Below are positions 21,029 to 34,280 of a stretch of 64,000 bases of DNA, piece after piece. A model generated the notes under the pieces. The model was not told where the DNA came from. It saw nothing but the letters and a program-made list of their open reading frames with translations, and ran no database searches. Origin of the DNA: Notospermus geniculatus (taxonomy: Eukaryota; Nemertea; Pilidiophora; Heteronemertea; Lineidae). The position numbers and the translations under genes were made by a program. The first letter of the stretch is position 1; each line of letters starts with the position of its first letter. The stretch is from NCBI GenBank assembly GCA_002633025.1, contig NMRB01000732.1, positions 138,449 through 202,448 on the forward strand, given 5' to 3'.

Positions 21029-21914
21029 CAAATGAATAGTTCTTCACCAGAAGTGATTATCTGACGCGGCTATCTCGCACTTCGCCTCCCAAACCATCAC
21101 ACGCTGACCCAGCAAACATCAGAACAAGATGGTAACCTGCGATCGAAGAATGGTAGGCATATTCCTTTCACACTGAGTTTGTCAAGGAGAGCAACGCTCT
21201 GCGTTACCTTTCGTTTCTCGCAACTCCATAAGAAGTTTCTCAGTAACACGTGCGGAATTAGTAACGGTGTATTCCATAACCTCTGATTAAGCGGGAAGAA
21301 CAGCTAACCACACCAACAACATCGAGACGACAGTCTTGCTGGAGTGAACAGAGAGGATCAGAGATGGGTATTGACTGAGAGAGAGAGACGACATAGAAAA
21401 TCTGTTTCTTGCCATACGTGTGTTCATGTAGCACACAACCTATAATATTTCGTCGTGTCGTACGTCAATACTTCCATGTATATGTGCATTGCTGTAAATT
21501 CCTCAAATATCTGGTGAATTTTTCATAGTATTATTCTCTGTCATGTCTGTATGATATGTATTATTCACGTCGTCTGTACACCGTGTGTGGACAAAAGCAA
21601 GCGTCGTTAGCAAGACCTCCACCTTGGAAGTCGACACTCTGAAGTGGGTTCCAATGCTTCTGAAGTAATCAGCACTTTTTTAAACTCCTCATTTCCCAAC
21701 TAATTACAATGTTAAATGTACCGCTATAATGCACTTTGCAACAGGTGTGTAAGGAATGGGAATCCTAGGAAAGCAGGTCCTGGTTGCAATAGTCTGATGT
21801 TGTGAGGTTATATTCGAATGGTCCTGGTTTCTCCACACATAGCCTGTAGACTAATCTAATCCCTCACCGAACAAATACACCAGACTTAGATCCCTTTCAC
21901 GGCGGCAGAAACAG

Positions 21915-22050
21915 AACACCATTTCCAGTATGAGACATCGTTTACCAGAACACCATTTCCAGTATGAGACGTCGTTTACCAGAACACCATTTCCAGTATG
22001 AGACGTCGTTTACCAGAACACCATTTCCAGTATGAGATATCGTTTACCAG
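21915..22050. repeat. 34-bp minisatellite, four units
   Basis: Unit AACACCATTTCCAGTATGAG plus ACGTCGTTTACCAG, four tandem copies; the last is followed by AACCAGCC. The homologous site at 34111-34280 has five units. Confidence 0.9.
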
Positions 22051-23508
22051 AACCAGCCAGAAGAGCACAAACAAGGTTGAATTTTGAGAACAGGAAGGAA
22101 AATTTGTCAAACTTTGATAACCAATCACGAAAACGTCCAGTGAGGAAATTCCTGATTTGAATGAAGACATAGGCCTACCTTAGAGGACAATATTCCACGC
22201 TTCATCATGAAAACTCCGCTGTATCACCCAGTATCCTAAGATACAGTGGACTGCTCGCCATGAGGATAGCATTCAGAATGACATGTGGCCCTGGTAACTC
22301 ACGGATCTAGATAATAACTCGTCTTCCTTTCTATCTTTATCTTACAAAAGTTATTTTTATCCACGAAACATCTATTTTGGGATTAGCAGATATGCCACTC
22401 AAGGGGATCCGCAGTAAATGTTGCCATCTTTAGAACCTGGAGATATTTTTAGATTTCCACGAGCTTTTAGAAAATAATAACAGAGGAAGGAAGAATTGGC
22501 TGGTGAGATCGAAACGTGACCAGAGATTTGGAAGACGTCAATCAAATGTGTCAAACGGTGGCTTGAGAAAGAAGAATGTTGGTGACGAACGTGTGTCAGC
22601 ACGTTCAATGCTTGGTTTTATTCCATGTAAGCCTAATGAAATCAAAAGTAGCTTAACATTTTACCATTCTGGAAGGTTTATGTAGAGAGGTGGCAAGTGT
22701 CCATGGAAACAGCTACTGACAATACGAGATACATACGTCTCCTTTGAGAGAAGTCATCCAGCTCAGAAATATCCAAGAAAATAAAGCTTAGAGAAGAGAA
22801 TTACCGAGACGTCCGCAGGCAATGGAAACCAAACGGCTTGGTGAGGATACCCCTCACAAATCAACGCCCAGGGTCTCAGACTTTTGGAGGTTTTGTTGTA
22901 GTGATCCTTCTTTTAGCCAATTGCGTGAATGTTTTGTAAAGACTGGTTGTATAATACAAGGCATAATATGGGTGTGGTCCATCCACCCAGATTTTGGGAG
23001 TGAGTGGCGAGGTGTGGTACGGTGTATGGTGATTGAAGAATGTGTGATCAAAAACTCTGGGTTTGTTGTCAAGTTTCAAGTGGTTCTATGATTTGAATTT
23101 AGAAGGCTAGAGTAATTTCGAGCGTTCCCTTCCGTTTATGGCCAACCACTTGCCACACGAACCTGTGATAATACCATAAAGGAATCAAACATAAAGGTTT
23201 AACTGCGAACGATGAAGTAACTGAGGGATACACTTCATGTGTTGCCACCAGATGTCTCTCACTGCCTGAATTTTGGCTTTACGTAATAGGCAGGAGCTTC
23301 AACATTTTTTTATGGTGGTGTGGTACATGAATCTGTCAACCTGTTCCCTTGAATTCCATTTCTGAGGATAACAAAGCTATTTTCAGCACAATTAGTGTTT
23401 CATGTGCAAATGTACGTCAGCCTATTCAAATGTACACAGATGACCCTGCGCTCTCATCGTTCGTGGGGTTCTCATTAATTCAGTCCTTTTGTATCATCAT
23501 CATCATCA

Positions 23509-23509
23509 N
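23509..23509. other. single-base N, contig join
   Basis: Falls at the end of a CAT microsatellite. The second locus copy has a palindromic element and a local duplication at exactly this place, which probably broke the assembly here. Confidence 0.8.
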
Positions 23510-24133
23510 GGGGTAAACCCGGGGGTAAACTTCTGTGCATGTTCACAAACAGATTATACAGAGATTCCCTTGAGAAGCAGCAAAATTTTCACCCTGATCT
23601 CTCGTTACCACCACGGCAAAGTCCACACCATTCAGCTATTTCCATGGACGTAGGCCAAACGAATTTTCACTTTGAAATCATGATTATTTTTTTTTCATGA
23701 CTATTTCTACAGAGATCTTGCACGCATCATAAAATGAACATATCAGATCAATTAAAGGACCGTGAGATACCAGAGAACGTCATTCTTTTCTACACTGAAG
23801 ATTGTTTAGCTTTACCCGCCGAGTAACATTTGCGACAGGAAATCTGAAAATAACTAAGCCTATCCCTTTAAACAGTAGGCCTACATTCATTATTTTTACA
23901 GGATGAAGAAAGATTCATTGATATTCATTCTGTCACAGACACCAGATCAAAAAGACGGCCTCAGGCAAAACGGGTAATAATAGGTAAAGCTTTTGTTAAA
24001 GGATAGAAAAACATTTCGAGTTGAAGATATCATATAAAACAGTCTTTGATTTGTATTGTCTTCGCTTAACCCATTGTTCCCAAAACGGACTCGATAACTC
24101 TCCATAGTCAGTGTGAAAATAGGATGAATGAGT

Positions 24134-24338
24134 GGGCGACTTTCCTGCCGTTAGAGGCCACCACCAGTTAGCGATCCTAGAACGTCATGAAATTTGACGT
24201 CACAGAGAAGAAGTGCTCGCCACGACGTCATCCATAATCACTTGGACGCCATGACTTACGTCTGTGACGTCAAATTTTGTGACGTTCTAGGACCGCTAAC
24301 TTGTAACAGGAGGCCTCTAACGGCAGGAAAGTCTCCCA
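24134..24338. mobile_element. GTTAGAGGCC-family MITE, copy 3
   Basis: Inverted ends (GACTTTCCTGCCGTTAGAGG / CCTCTAACGGCAGGAAAGTC) with inner arms GATCCTAGAACGTC / GACGTTCTAGGACC. The allelic counterpart is at 37221-37426. Confidence 0.85.
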
Positions 24339-26278
24339 TTCTGATATAAGTATTGAACCTGCACCAAACGAAAAGAAGGCAATTGTCAGAAATTTGGAAT
24401 CCACCTTATCTGCTGGTGCCAGTATTAATTGAGTTGTTATAGAATCACATAATACATGGAAAACAGCCGAAAAGTCTACAGAGAGTAAGCTTGTCACCTG
24501 TTCTGCCACAGATGGCAATGCACATCGTAATATTAAAATTGTGGTCTTTTGCACGACAGCTGCTCCAAAGGTATCAAGTTGATCAATAAATTCAATTAAA
24601 ACATGTTGTCATCCATTGTTCCTGTCCTAACAAACAAGAGTTGGTGACAGGTTTCTATGGGACAGATACATGTAGAGTGTAATATGCCAGCTCTTCGTGT
24701 GGATCAGGACAACTGACATGACTGAAATCCACAATGCCGCATATCCACAATGCCGCATATCCACAGAGCGTTCCTTTGTGACCTCCAAAAGGGCTTTCCC
24801 CCTCTTGTGGCGTCTACAGGACTGTTTCCTGGTGAACATGTGGCAGTTCTCGACTGCAGTGCAATTCAGACGTCAGCTAGTGTCATTGAGTCCAGTATGA
24901 TGGTCGCGTGCCGCTAATATCTCTGGGTTCACCCCAAGAAAGATTAGCCATCAGGTGATGGCTAGAGTACACCCGGCTCGGAGTTTCCATCAGTTTTTTT
25001 ATCACTCTCATCTGCGCTGGACAAGGTTCATTGCTTCACCGCATACCAATTATCAGGAATAGTTAAATTAATCTATCAGAACGACCACCACAGACGGGCA
25101 ATTTTCTGCTAAACTTGTCGGTCCGGTAACTTTATAGGAGCAATTTTCAGGTTTCTGATTGATGCTGGTTCACCTATGACGGTGGAAGAGAGGGATATTG
25201 TTGATAAGCTTTGGTAGGAGTGGTGTTGGTGGACTTGGGGGTTTGAACAGCCAACTCACAATCAGCAACATCACGTGTATTCACCATTTTTGCAAAGAAA
25301 TCGTTAAAAGCATCACTGGCAGGATAGGCCCATTATGGCCTACCATATGTGTGTACTACCTCATACTTCCTAGTTCGGAGGGCGGAGCGATGTCACAACC
25401 CTTGGTAGTAAGATTGACTAAGCCTCAATCCGTAAAGATGAACAACTGATTGCACGTTCCAGGAGTTCTTGGTATTCTGGCTAAAACTCTGATGTGATGA
25501 GATGTTGACCAAGTCTGTCACCATGTGATGTAACATCCCATCTTCAGGAATCTCCAACCAGGCAGCAGTCCATTAAAATTCTTGTAAAATTTGAAAAGAA
25601 ATGGATGGGTATAATTCTCGTTTGGTTGAGTGGTCCACTCAACAGGTATCGTTCTCATTGGTAAAGCCAGCCAATCAGGAAGCCCAGGTAAACACGAACC
25701 AATCGAGTTTGATGAGAGCTGATTAATCAATTTGTAGAGGCCAACAGGATCAAATAGCTGATATTCATACCTCATCCAGTCGGTTGGATACTCGGATTGT
25801 GGAACATGGCCAGTTTTAAAACACCGTTTGGGAGACTTTACTCAGGTCCTGATTCAATGCTTGAAACATAGGAATGCATGGTTTCGGCACCCACTCACCT
25901 TCGGGGTGGATACCTGACATTGAAGACTGTCATTTTTGACAGTGGGTACGTTCTTGATTGAGATGGAGCGAAAACTCGGTGAAATGGCATTTTAAATCCC
26001 ACTACCATTTCGATGACGTTCTTGAGCCATAGAAATATCTGTCCACTTAATATCAAGAGGCTCTTTTTATCATCTCACGTATATCTTTAAAGGGCTCGCT
26101 CCAGATTTACGTAATGTCATCATTCTTGGCTCGTGGTAACTGTGTCAGGCCATCAACATTCTTAAGGCAGGCTGCCAGGAACAGGCTGCACCGTCAACGA
26201 ACTGAGACACCCTATTCCCCAACTCAAAGGGAAAATAATGTTGGTGATGTGTCAATCACAGTGTACGTCTATTCATGG

Positions 26279-26412
26279 TTTCCACGACGTTACTTCAACA
26301 ATGTCCGCCATTGATGACGTCGACATCACGACGCAAAGCCGCGACAAAATGCATTGTTGACGTCGTCCTATGACGCAAAGTCGGGGGCAAAACGCTCAAA
26401 CCAACAGAACGA
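26279..26412. mobile_element. TTTCCACGACGT-family MITE, copy 1
   Basis: Shares left end TTTCCACGACGTTACTTCAA and the repeated word GACGCAAAGCCG with copies at 39903-40050 and 51333-51478. The right terminal arm (TTACGTCGTGGAAA) is missing here but present in the others, so this copy is truncated. Confidence 0.65.
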
Positions 26413-27600
26413 TGATGACGTAATGGACAGTCCCCATGAAAAAGAGAGTCGATTCGTCTGCCATGTCTGCCAATATTTCTCCTTCATGAAAGAGCGTGCA
26501 GATGCTTTTGTGCAGTGTAGCCTATTCCTACATGTTTCATACGGTTACTGACAGTTAGCATTTGCTGAAAAGAATGAATTCAGAAATAAAATGGTATGCC
26601 TACCTTTTCGCACAGTATTCCAATAACAACTCGTATCTTTATTCTACTGACCCGTCATGGTTGCCACATGGATTATTTATAACCAAATCAATCAATCTAG
26701 GCCTATCACATGACACAATAGGATATATAAATATAGAATAGAGCAACTTGATGTCGTTGGCAGTTGTATTACAATAGTGTCTGATAATCATACTTATCAA
26801 CGAAGTAATGTACATTGGTACAACCCTGAGTATCTAATTTAGATTTGTTACTATTTATAGTAAGTCCGGGATAAATATAGTATATCCAATTAATTATTCT
26901 TGTAAATGAATGCAGACTTTGTCGAAAATTGTTAATCACATGAGCTATGAATGGTTATGATGAGGTGTTTTACTCTGCATTGACGCATACAGAGAGATAA
27001 GGGTCATTACGGTCAACAACCACCCATGCCAATTTGATTACGATAAGTTCCGAGCAAACATTTATGTTGGAACAATAGACTGAATAAATACGCGTGGATA
27101 TCGAGGCATTATGTGAATGGGACACGTCAGGCGATGACCAGTGTAAGAGGAGAGAATGTCACCCTGAAAAGTGTCCTTCTGCATCGTTTAATGACAGATT
27201 TGTATGTCTGTTGAAACCAGTGACGATAAAACCCATTGACGCCTTGACATCCTCTCTTCGGGCATGTCTTCCTATCACACCGGTGATCATTACAAGTGGT
27301 AAGGAGACATATTCAACATGGATTAAGAGTGATATCAACGTGATCGTACAGCGGTGACGGTTCCGTCACTTTGATGTTTTTTCCTTGAAAAAAATCCTGG
27401 CAATCAGCTTTGTTAGTTCTGCTGGATGAATCTAACCTAATCTGCTTATAACATATAAATAACCACCTCCCCACTGGCAAGACGGGGCAAGAGGGAAGTT
27501 CAACGGTGGATTTTGACATTTCAAATCTTCATCCTACAAGACTATAAGCCAGAAAGTTCACCTGTCAAAAACTAAATATATTGTTCTATCGCTTTTTATA

Positions 27601-28022
27601 CACTGAAAAAAATGGAATAGTCCCCGCGGGTAAATTTTACCAATGCCATCGGCAATTTCGATTTTACCACAGAAAAGGGTAACATTTGCTCAAAAGCGCC
27701 GGACAATAGCAAATAATATTACCTGTCCGTGGGTATTCTCAGGCGCCTTCCTTATTATTGGAGGTAATGTTTACCTGGAACCGTGGGTAAAACTGGGGAC
27801 AAGCTTACTACCTATATTCCCGTAGGTAAACAGTTTCCAGTTTTACCCACGGTTCCAGGTAAACATTACCTCCAATAATAAGGAAGGCGCCTGAGAATAC
27901 CCACGGACAGGTAATATTGTCCGGCGCTTTTGAGCAAATATCACCCTTGTCTGTGGTAAAATCGAAATTGCCGATGGCATTGGTAAAATTTACCCGCGGG
28001 GACTATTCCATTTTTTACAGTG
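27601..28022. mobile_element. 422-bp palindromic MITE with TA target duplication, present in one locus copy only
   Basis: Begins CACTGAAAAAAATGG and ends with the near-complement CCATTTTTTACAGTG. The two arms of about 190 bases are almost perfect reverse complements around a short centre near 27790-27835. Flanks are TA on both sides. The other locus copy has a single TA at the same position (41235-41236), an empty site. TA duplication and CACTG/CAGTG ends fit the Tc1/mariner-like superfamily. No transposase is encoded. Confidence 0.9.
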
Positions 28023-28689
28023 TACGTTTGAGGAGTGTTGAAGTCACCCGCCGATCAGCAAATTGGAAATGGTCATGTTCTGGTCATTAGGACCAGACAT
28101 AGTTTCTGACACACGCTGTAGAGATATCATTTCACACGGATGGCCACACGGATGGTGATGATGATGAACTCTGTGACACTGACAAACCCCTGGAGGCCTG
28201 AACCACAGATAAACTTTCCGTTGTTCATGACAACTATGGACGTCATGACATGAAAGCCGACCGCACGGTACACGAGGACAAGACATGCGATTTTTATCGC
28301 CTGTCAACAACGGCAACAATTTTCCCATCTCCCGCACACGAGGCAACAACTGGCGATATTCACTAGCAATCGTCAACTTAACTTTGATTTTCATAAGATG
28401 TGAAGACGGAAGAAACGCTACATCAACTCATTGTCCATTTACACCAAGATTTTAATGGCAAATGGCTTGGCATCATCCGCCAGAGATAAAAGCACTAAAA
28501 GGTATCGTGTCTCTCTTAATCAATAACTTTAACTTCCTCATAATCATGTAATTGTAAGAATCAGGAAATGGTGTCTCATGTTAACCCACTCTGGGGTCTG
28601 ACGTGGTGAATACTCGCAAGTGTTAGAGACAACGTGTTAAAGTCTTGATCAGGAAGAGTTGTGATGAAAGATGGTAAGCTTTGTTCAAT

Positions 28690-28846
28690 ATAAATATACC
28701 GACAACAAAGCAAAGCAAAACGACGCAATGACGTCGCGTCACGACGTCCTTGACGCAGTGCAACAAGGACCAACAAGGACCAAGACGTCGTAAAAAGGTA
28801 CAACTGCTCTCAGCGCCTCCCAGTGGCGGTAGTTTTGTAGGTTCCC
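28690..28846. mobile_element. GACGTCGCGTCACGACGTC-family element, copy 1
   Basis: Contains GCAATGACGTCGCGTCACGA, TTGACGCAGTGCAACA and CAGCGCCTCCCAGTGGCGG. Related copies lie at 42090-42560 (interrupted), 54781-54945 (opposite orientation) and 56848-57053. Exact termini are uncertain. Confidence 0.6.
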
Positions 28847-29423
28847 CGTTCAGGGCCCGTTACAGTTCAACTCAGAGATGACCTTCCACAGAGCAGTGGA
28901 CCCAGTCACCGTTATTCTTATTCCATCTTCATTCCACATTGCTGCCATCAATATAATTCAGAAATTCAATCTACAATCCTCTCTGGAGCCTCACAAAAGA
29001 CATTTCATTATCAATAAAACTAAAACTGAGATAAAGGAAGCCAGAGCAGACAAATCCACGTGTCACTGATCGCAACCAGCTACGCTAGGTCGATACTTGC
29101 GGCTACTCCTTGATTCGATTCCAGTCTAATGAATTCAATTTCGACTTCAGTAGATTGTGTTAGCATAAGTCTGATCGGTGTCAGGAAGACCCTGGCTCGG
29201 AGGCCATGCCTTATAGCTGACACCCTTTTCGTATGTTTGTCTTTAAGAGTGGACATCTGTGACGTCATTCACACCGCGCCACGGGATTGGCCAACAAACT
29301 ATGAACGGAGCAATCCTAACACCACTGTCGAGTACCAAATCATCGGAACCAATCAGAATACCTGTTACTCACTAACGAGTAGAATGATTGGCTGATAGGA
29401 AAGGTCAGGGTTAGGGTCAGCCT

Positions 29424-29583
29424 TAAAGGCCCGAACCCACTGACGCGTTTTCCCGCCGCGGGAAAACGCACCGGCAGAAAATCAATGCTTTGTTAAAAGG
29501 CAGCGGACCGAGAAAATAACAAAGGATTTGTCGGGAGTGATGAAACCGCGGCGGAAAAACGCGACAGTGGGTTCAGGCCTTTA
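29424..29583. mobile_element. TAAAGGCCC-family MITE
   Basis: Inverted ends TAAAGGCCCGAACCCACTG and CAGTGGGTTCAGGCCTTTA, extended by GCGTTTTCCCGCCGCGG / CCGCGGCGGAAAAACGC. The allelic copy at 43372-43511 carries a small internal deletion near the middle. Confidence 0.75.
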
Positions 29584-29625
29584 TATTATTACACAGAGGA
29601 TGCACGTACGATGATTGATACGCAC

Positions 29626-29764
29626 GTGATAGACTGGCGCGTACGCGACGCGTCGTGCAGGCGTTCCGCCAATCAGATTTTGCGGTAGGTGTTTCGGTCC
29701 GTGTTACCGCCTCCCCGATTGGTTGAACGCTTCCCGACGCGTTGCTTATGCGCCAGTCTGTCAC
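29626..29764. mobile_element. GTGATAGACTGGCGC palindromic element
   Basis: Inverted ends GTGATAGACTGGCGC / GCGCCAGTCTGTCAC with a second pairing pair ACGCGACGCGTCG / CGACGCGTTGC inside. About 139 bases, 43 bases downstream of the TAAAGGCCC element. The allelic copy is at 43554-43692. Confidence 0.7.
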
Positions 29765-31928
29765 CTCCTTTACTCTAAAGTTGAGTACTTTATATTATGT
29801 AGGCCTAACCAAACCCATTAATCATAAAAACTGAAGACACGAATAGAATCACCTATATTACGCAAAAAATCTTCAATCGCAAGGTAAAAACAGGCCAAGT
29901 GGACCGCGACGTAGGCCTAATTTGTACGTCCATTCTTTATACATGTTTATGCAATGCTGGAACACTGGTTTGATATGTGGACAAATTTCACGACAAATGT
30001 TCGATCACAATTAAACAAGCATTTGATGAGAAGCAGGTTGATGTTTGCTGACGACAGCTGTCACAGAGTGAATAGAGGCGTGCAGGAATGCATGGAAAGA
30101 ACTCCACAAGTGGCCAACCACAAAATGTAAGATCACAACCATATCCATATTTCATTTGGCGATAAAACAACATATATCGCCTCTGATAAACCTGGGGAGA
30201 AAGTTTTGATAATTGATCGATAAGGAAGGTAGACTGGCTTTTAGGATCTGAGAAATAATGAACTCTTGTATCAAGGAAAAACAGCCACACTCCGAATGGG
30301 CTTCGGTGGTTTAGTTCAGATGTGCTAAAGGCAAAGTTCAGCAGTCACATCCGAGTATTTCTGGGCATACCGTTACACAAGAAGTACGATAATGATACAC
30401 TAGGAAATGCTGTTACGATCGAAAAATCCAACCACTGGGTTCCCAACAAAGGGATGTTTCCTGAGATAACAGGTAGGCCTAGGCTACACTCTAATCCTTT
30501 CCCGACCGGCCTAGGGCCATAACAAGAACCGCAGAGGTGAAAGCATCCAAAGCATTTCTTCTTTGGAACTTAGGCAACAATCACGCGACATTTCATGACT
30601 GAATATTCCTTTGGTTTAAGGCTACCTTTTGAAGATATGGTCGGGAAAAGAGCCCACACTTAACGCTATTCCTTGATGCAGACAGGAAGTAGCTTCGCCA
30701 ACAAAATGACATATGGATATCAAAGAGAGTTAAAATATCGTGTAGGCCTACAACCCACAGCACCATTGTCACCCCCCACCCGCAAATCTCAAAAAGGTGT
30801 CTTGATACTACACAGCATTTGAACGACTAGGCTAAGTATGGCATATCAAAGAAGTTCATTTGATGTTCGAGCCTCGAAATAACTGTCAGACTGCCCCCCC
30901 CCCCAGCCCAGTGTCAGTGACAAGAGATTTTTGAAACAGGATAGGCCTAGTTGACTAACAGATAACAGATAATCGAACTTCGATTTTTACCTACACTAGT
31001 AAGAAGATCATCAAAGATATAGGTTACGTTTAAATGATAGATAAATGGTAAATATTGGTTTTACACTTGAGCACAATATGAAATGTCGCCAATATGCATG
31101 GAAAAGAGAAACATACCGGTAGCACGCTGATATCGAACATCACAGACACCAGTAATCCACGGTAGATGAACCACAGGTGAAAGCCACGAGCATTCCCGGC
31201 TGATCCACTCACGAGCCTAAAGGAATGTGTATATATCACCAGTATACCCAAGTCAAAAACACTCCAGCTTTTTTACCATATTACAGAAATCATTAGAAGG
31301 GTAAATCCAGGCCGTGCGTCGCTATGAATAGTCGGCTCGGCGGTGTGAGTACACTTGGCTGACTGGTGCACAACATGGATGACTACACCTACAGGTAAAG
31401 TGAGAAAAGAACCTCTATTTTCATCAAATGTTGACTATTGGCAAATGAGATTAAAATACACCTTGGCCACAGGGGAGAGAAGGACTATTTCAAACGATTC
31501 TTCCACCATGATAATGATTCACCAATAATTTTCTTTGTACACTATTCCAAGGCTTTGGTGAGAAACTGGGTTGACAACATTCCAGCGATTTGTCCAATTT
31601 AAGAATGTCAGTAGGTCCACATTCCCTCGGTGGAAGTTGCTTCTATTGGTTGTGAGGGAGGACATGTCAATCACTCCACCAAAAATCTCTGCATTAATAG
31701 TACAAAGTTCATAAGTATTAAGCCAAAGGATTTCAATCCATCAACATGCCATTAACAGTTACCAATCTGGAATTTCTAAGACCTCGGGCACTCATTACCA
31801 AGTTCAAGCAGTGCCAAACACAGTCTGAGAGCCGACGGCGGATTTTGTCACTCTTGGTTACATAATAGGCCTTCAAAGATATGCAGCATTCTGATGAGGT
31901 GAACAAAATCGCTGAGGATTTTGCAATA

Positions 31929-32108
31929 GAGGTTCGTCACTGACGTCACAGAGTCACGTGACTGCAAAGAATCGGCCATGTTGGCCGTCAAATGGCCGGC
32001 GACGATGTCAAAACTGTCACGTGTCACGCTGTGGTCATGCTGCTTGACCTTTTCAATATAGCGGCACCATGTCGTCATGGAGATGTGACGTCACGTGCAG
32101 ATCACCTC
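31929..32108. mobile_element. GAGGTTC-family MITE, copy 3 (reverse orientation, shortened)
   Basis: TA-flanked (31927-31928 and 32109-32110). The interior is the reverse complement of the copies at 11845 and 12735, with about 30 bases missing from the middle. The allelic copy is at 45388-45567. Confidence 0.85.
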
Positions 32109-32740
32109 TATTTGCAACAACGCGTGGTCCATGTTCGCCAATCATCTCCAACGATTCCACACGTGGGCCAATCTGCCTAATAACATGTTCGGTTCTCTCT
32201 TTAATTCTTTACATTAAAACTGGTGCATGTCCCCAAAAGAAAATATTGACCAACGGCAAAGTAGGCCCAAGGCTTGATCTCAAAATCCAGCTCCCACTTC
32301 GATTGATTACTATCTACATTTTCTCAGGTAAACAATTATACGTGAAAATATGAATATAAAAACATGTTATTCAAATAACTGCGAGGATCGGCGTTTTGCA
32401 AATAGAATGAGACGTGATATCACCTGAAGCTAGTATAAAGCTTAGAGAGTTTCGCATACTCATATTTGGTGTTAGCGTGTAAGCCTATACTTTAGGCCTA
32501 ATACGAATGATGACGTCAAGAACGAATATATAGTATTGGCTCCCAGGCATTTTTAAACTGGGGTAAAATGGAATCATGGAAATCAGGGCCAGAGGGCAAG
32601 TGATGTTTTGTAGCTACAGTCACCAAACCCAACATGTCAAACCAGGAGATTAAATACTTGATTCCTAACCATCAAAGAATCTTTCATTATCTGCCCACTC
32701 ACCCACATCACAACCAAAGCATCCAACCATCACACACACA

Positions 32741-32741
32741 N
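32741..32741. other. single-base N joining the two locus copies
   Basis: Sequence left of it ends in a CACACA run and sequence right of it restarts inside the 67-bp minisatellite. It is the junction of the large direct duplication. Confidence 0.85.
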
Positions 32742-33010
32742 AAACCTCTCTATAAAGAACTATAGCAGTGGGACAGTAAAACCCCTGTATGAGGACTATA
32801 GTACAGTAAAACCTCTCTTTAAAGCACTATAGCAGTGGGACAGTAAAACCCCTGTATAAGGACTATAGTACAGTAAAACCTCTCTTTAAAGCACTATAGC
32901 AGTGGGACAGTAAAACCCCTGTATAAGGACTATAGTACAGTAAAACCTCTCTATAAAGGACTATAGTAACCTGCAGTGAAACTTCTCTACAAAGGACTAT
33001 AGTACAGTTA
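32742..33010. repeat. ~67-bp minisatellite, about four units
   Basis: Same unit as 20394-20810 with fewer repeats. The left end is cut at the N. Confidence 0.85.
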
Positions 33011-33124
33011 AACACCAAGGGACTACAGAACGGTAACGATAACGTTTGAATCCCTGGCAGTTACAGCAATAGACAGTCCTGGTGAGAAGAAGCACTGGGG
33101 GGTACCACTCACTGAAGCAAAAGA

Positions 33125-33235
33125 GACACAGACTGAACAACATTCCACCGACCAGATTCGAACCGACAACCTCCTGATATCTTGGCAGAGAGGCTACCTT
33201 ACTACCAGTGTACCACATCATGCTTATAGGGCAGC
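33125..33235 (-). repeat. tRNA-derived SINE-like segment, second copy
   Basis: Counterpart of 20920-21028. The B-box reads GGTTCGAATCT here, and a few bases are deleted in the D-arm-like part. Confidence 0.45.
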
Positions 33236-34110
33236 AAATGAATAGTTCTTCACCAGAAGTGATTCTCTGACGCGGCTAACTCGCACTTCGCCTCCCAAAC
33301 CAACACACGCTGACCCAGCAAACATCTACACAAGATGGTAACCTGCAATCGAAGAATGGTAGGCATATTCCTTTCACATTGAGTTTGTCAAGGAGAGCAA
33401 CGCTCTGCGTTACCTTTCGTTTCTCACCACTCCATAAGAAGTTTCTCAGTAACACGTGCGGAATTAGTAACGGTGTATTCCATAACCTCTGATGAAGGGG
33501 AAATAACAGCTAACCACAACAACAACATCGAGAGGACAGTCTTGCTGGAGTGAACAGAGAGGATCAGAGATGGGTATTGACTGAGAGAGAGACGACATAG
33601 AAAAACTGTTCCTTGCTATACGTGTGTTAGTAGCACACAACCTATAATATTTCGTCGTGTCGTATGTCAATACTTCCATGTGCATTGCTGTAGATTCCTC
33701 AAATATCTGGTGAATTTTTCATAGTATTATTCTCTGTCATGTCTGTATGATATGTATTATTCACGTCGTCTGTACACCGTGTGTGGACAAAAGCAAGCGT
33801 CGTTAGCAAGACCTCCACCTTGGAAGTCGACACTCTGAAGTGGGTTCCAATGCTTCTGAAGTAATCAGCACTTTTTTAAACTCCTCATTTCCCAACTAAT
33901 TACAATGTTAAATGTACCGCTATAATGCACTTTGCAACAGGTGTGTAAGGAATGGGAATCCTAGGAAAGCAGGTCCTGGTTGCAATAGTCTGATGTTGTA
34001 AGGTTGTATTCGAATGGTCCTGGTTTCTCCACACATAGCCTGTAGACTAATCTAATCCCTCACCGAACAAATACACCAGACTTAGATCCCTTTCACGGCG
34101 GCAGAAACAG

Positions 34111-34280
34111 AACACCATTTCCAGTATGAGACGTCGTTTACCAGAACACCATTTCCAGTATGAGACGTCGTTTACCAGAACACCATTTCCAGTATGAGAC
34201 GTCGTTTACCAGAACACCATTTCCAGTATGAGACGTCGTTTACCAGAACACCATTTCCAGTATGAGATATCGTTTACCAG
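34111..34280. repeat. 34-bp minisatellite, five units
   Basis: Same unit as 21915-22050 with one more repeat, a repeat-number polymorphism between the locus copies. Confidence 0.9.

Larger units (their letters stand above)
20461..32740. repeat. first copy of a ~12-13 kb direct duplication
   Basis: Collinear with 32742-46197 in the same orientation through almost its whole length. The copies differ by scattered substitutions, small indels, repeat-number changes and a few discrete insertions. The second copy starts right after a single N at a point inside the minisatellite already seen at 20461. No exon in this copy has a recognisable domain, so the locus appears intergenic or intronic. The simplest reading is two alleles of one highly heterozygous locus laid end to end. 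Confidence 0.85.

Noticed and set aside
21915-22050. 34-bp direct repeats considered as a CRISPR array
   Set aside because: The repeats are contiguous with no unique spacers, vary in number between locus copies, and the genome is eukaryotic; this is a minisatellite.
22822-23091. 89-codon plus-strand frame in the first locus copy
   Set aside because: A single-base deletion in the otherwise nearly identical second copy (near 35058) breaks it, so it is probably not coding.
27094-27357. An 87-codon plus-strand frame, also kept at 40732-40995
   Set aside because: It starts with a non-ATG codon and has no splice context. By eye I count five amino-acid-changing and two silent differences between copies, not the pattern of conserved coding sequence.
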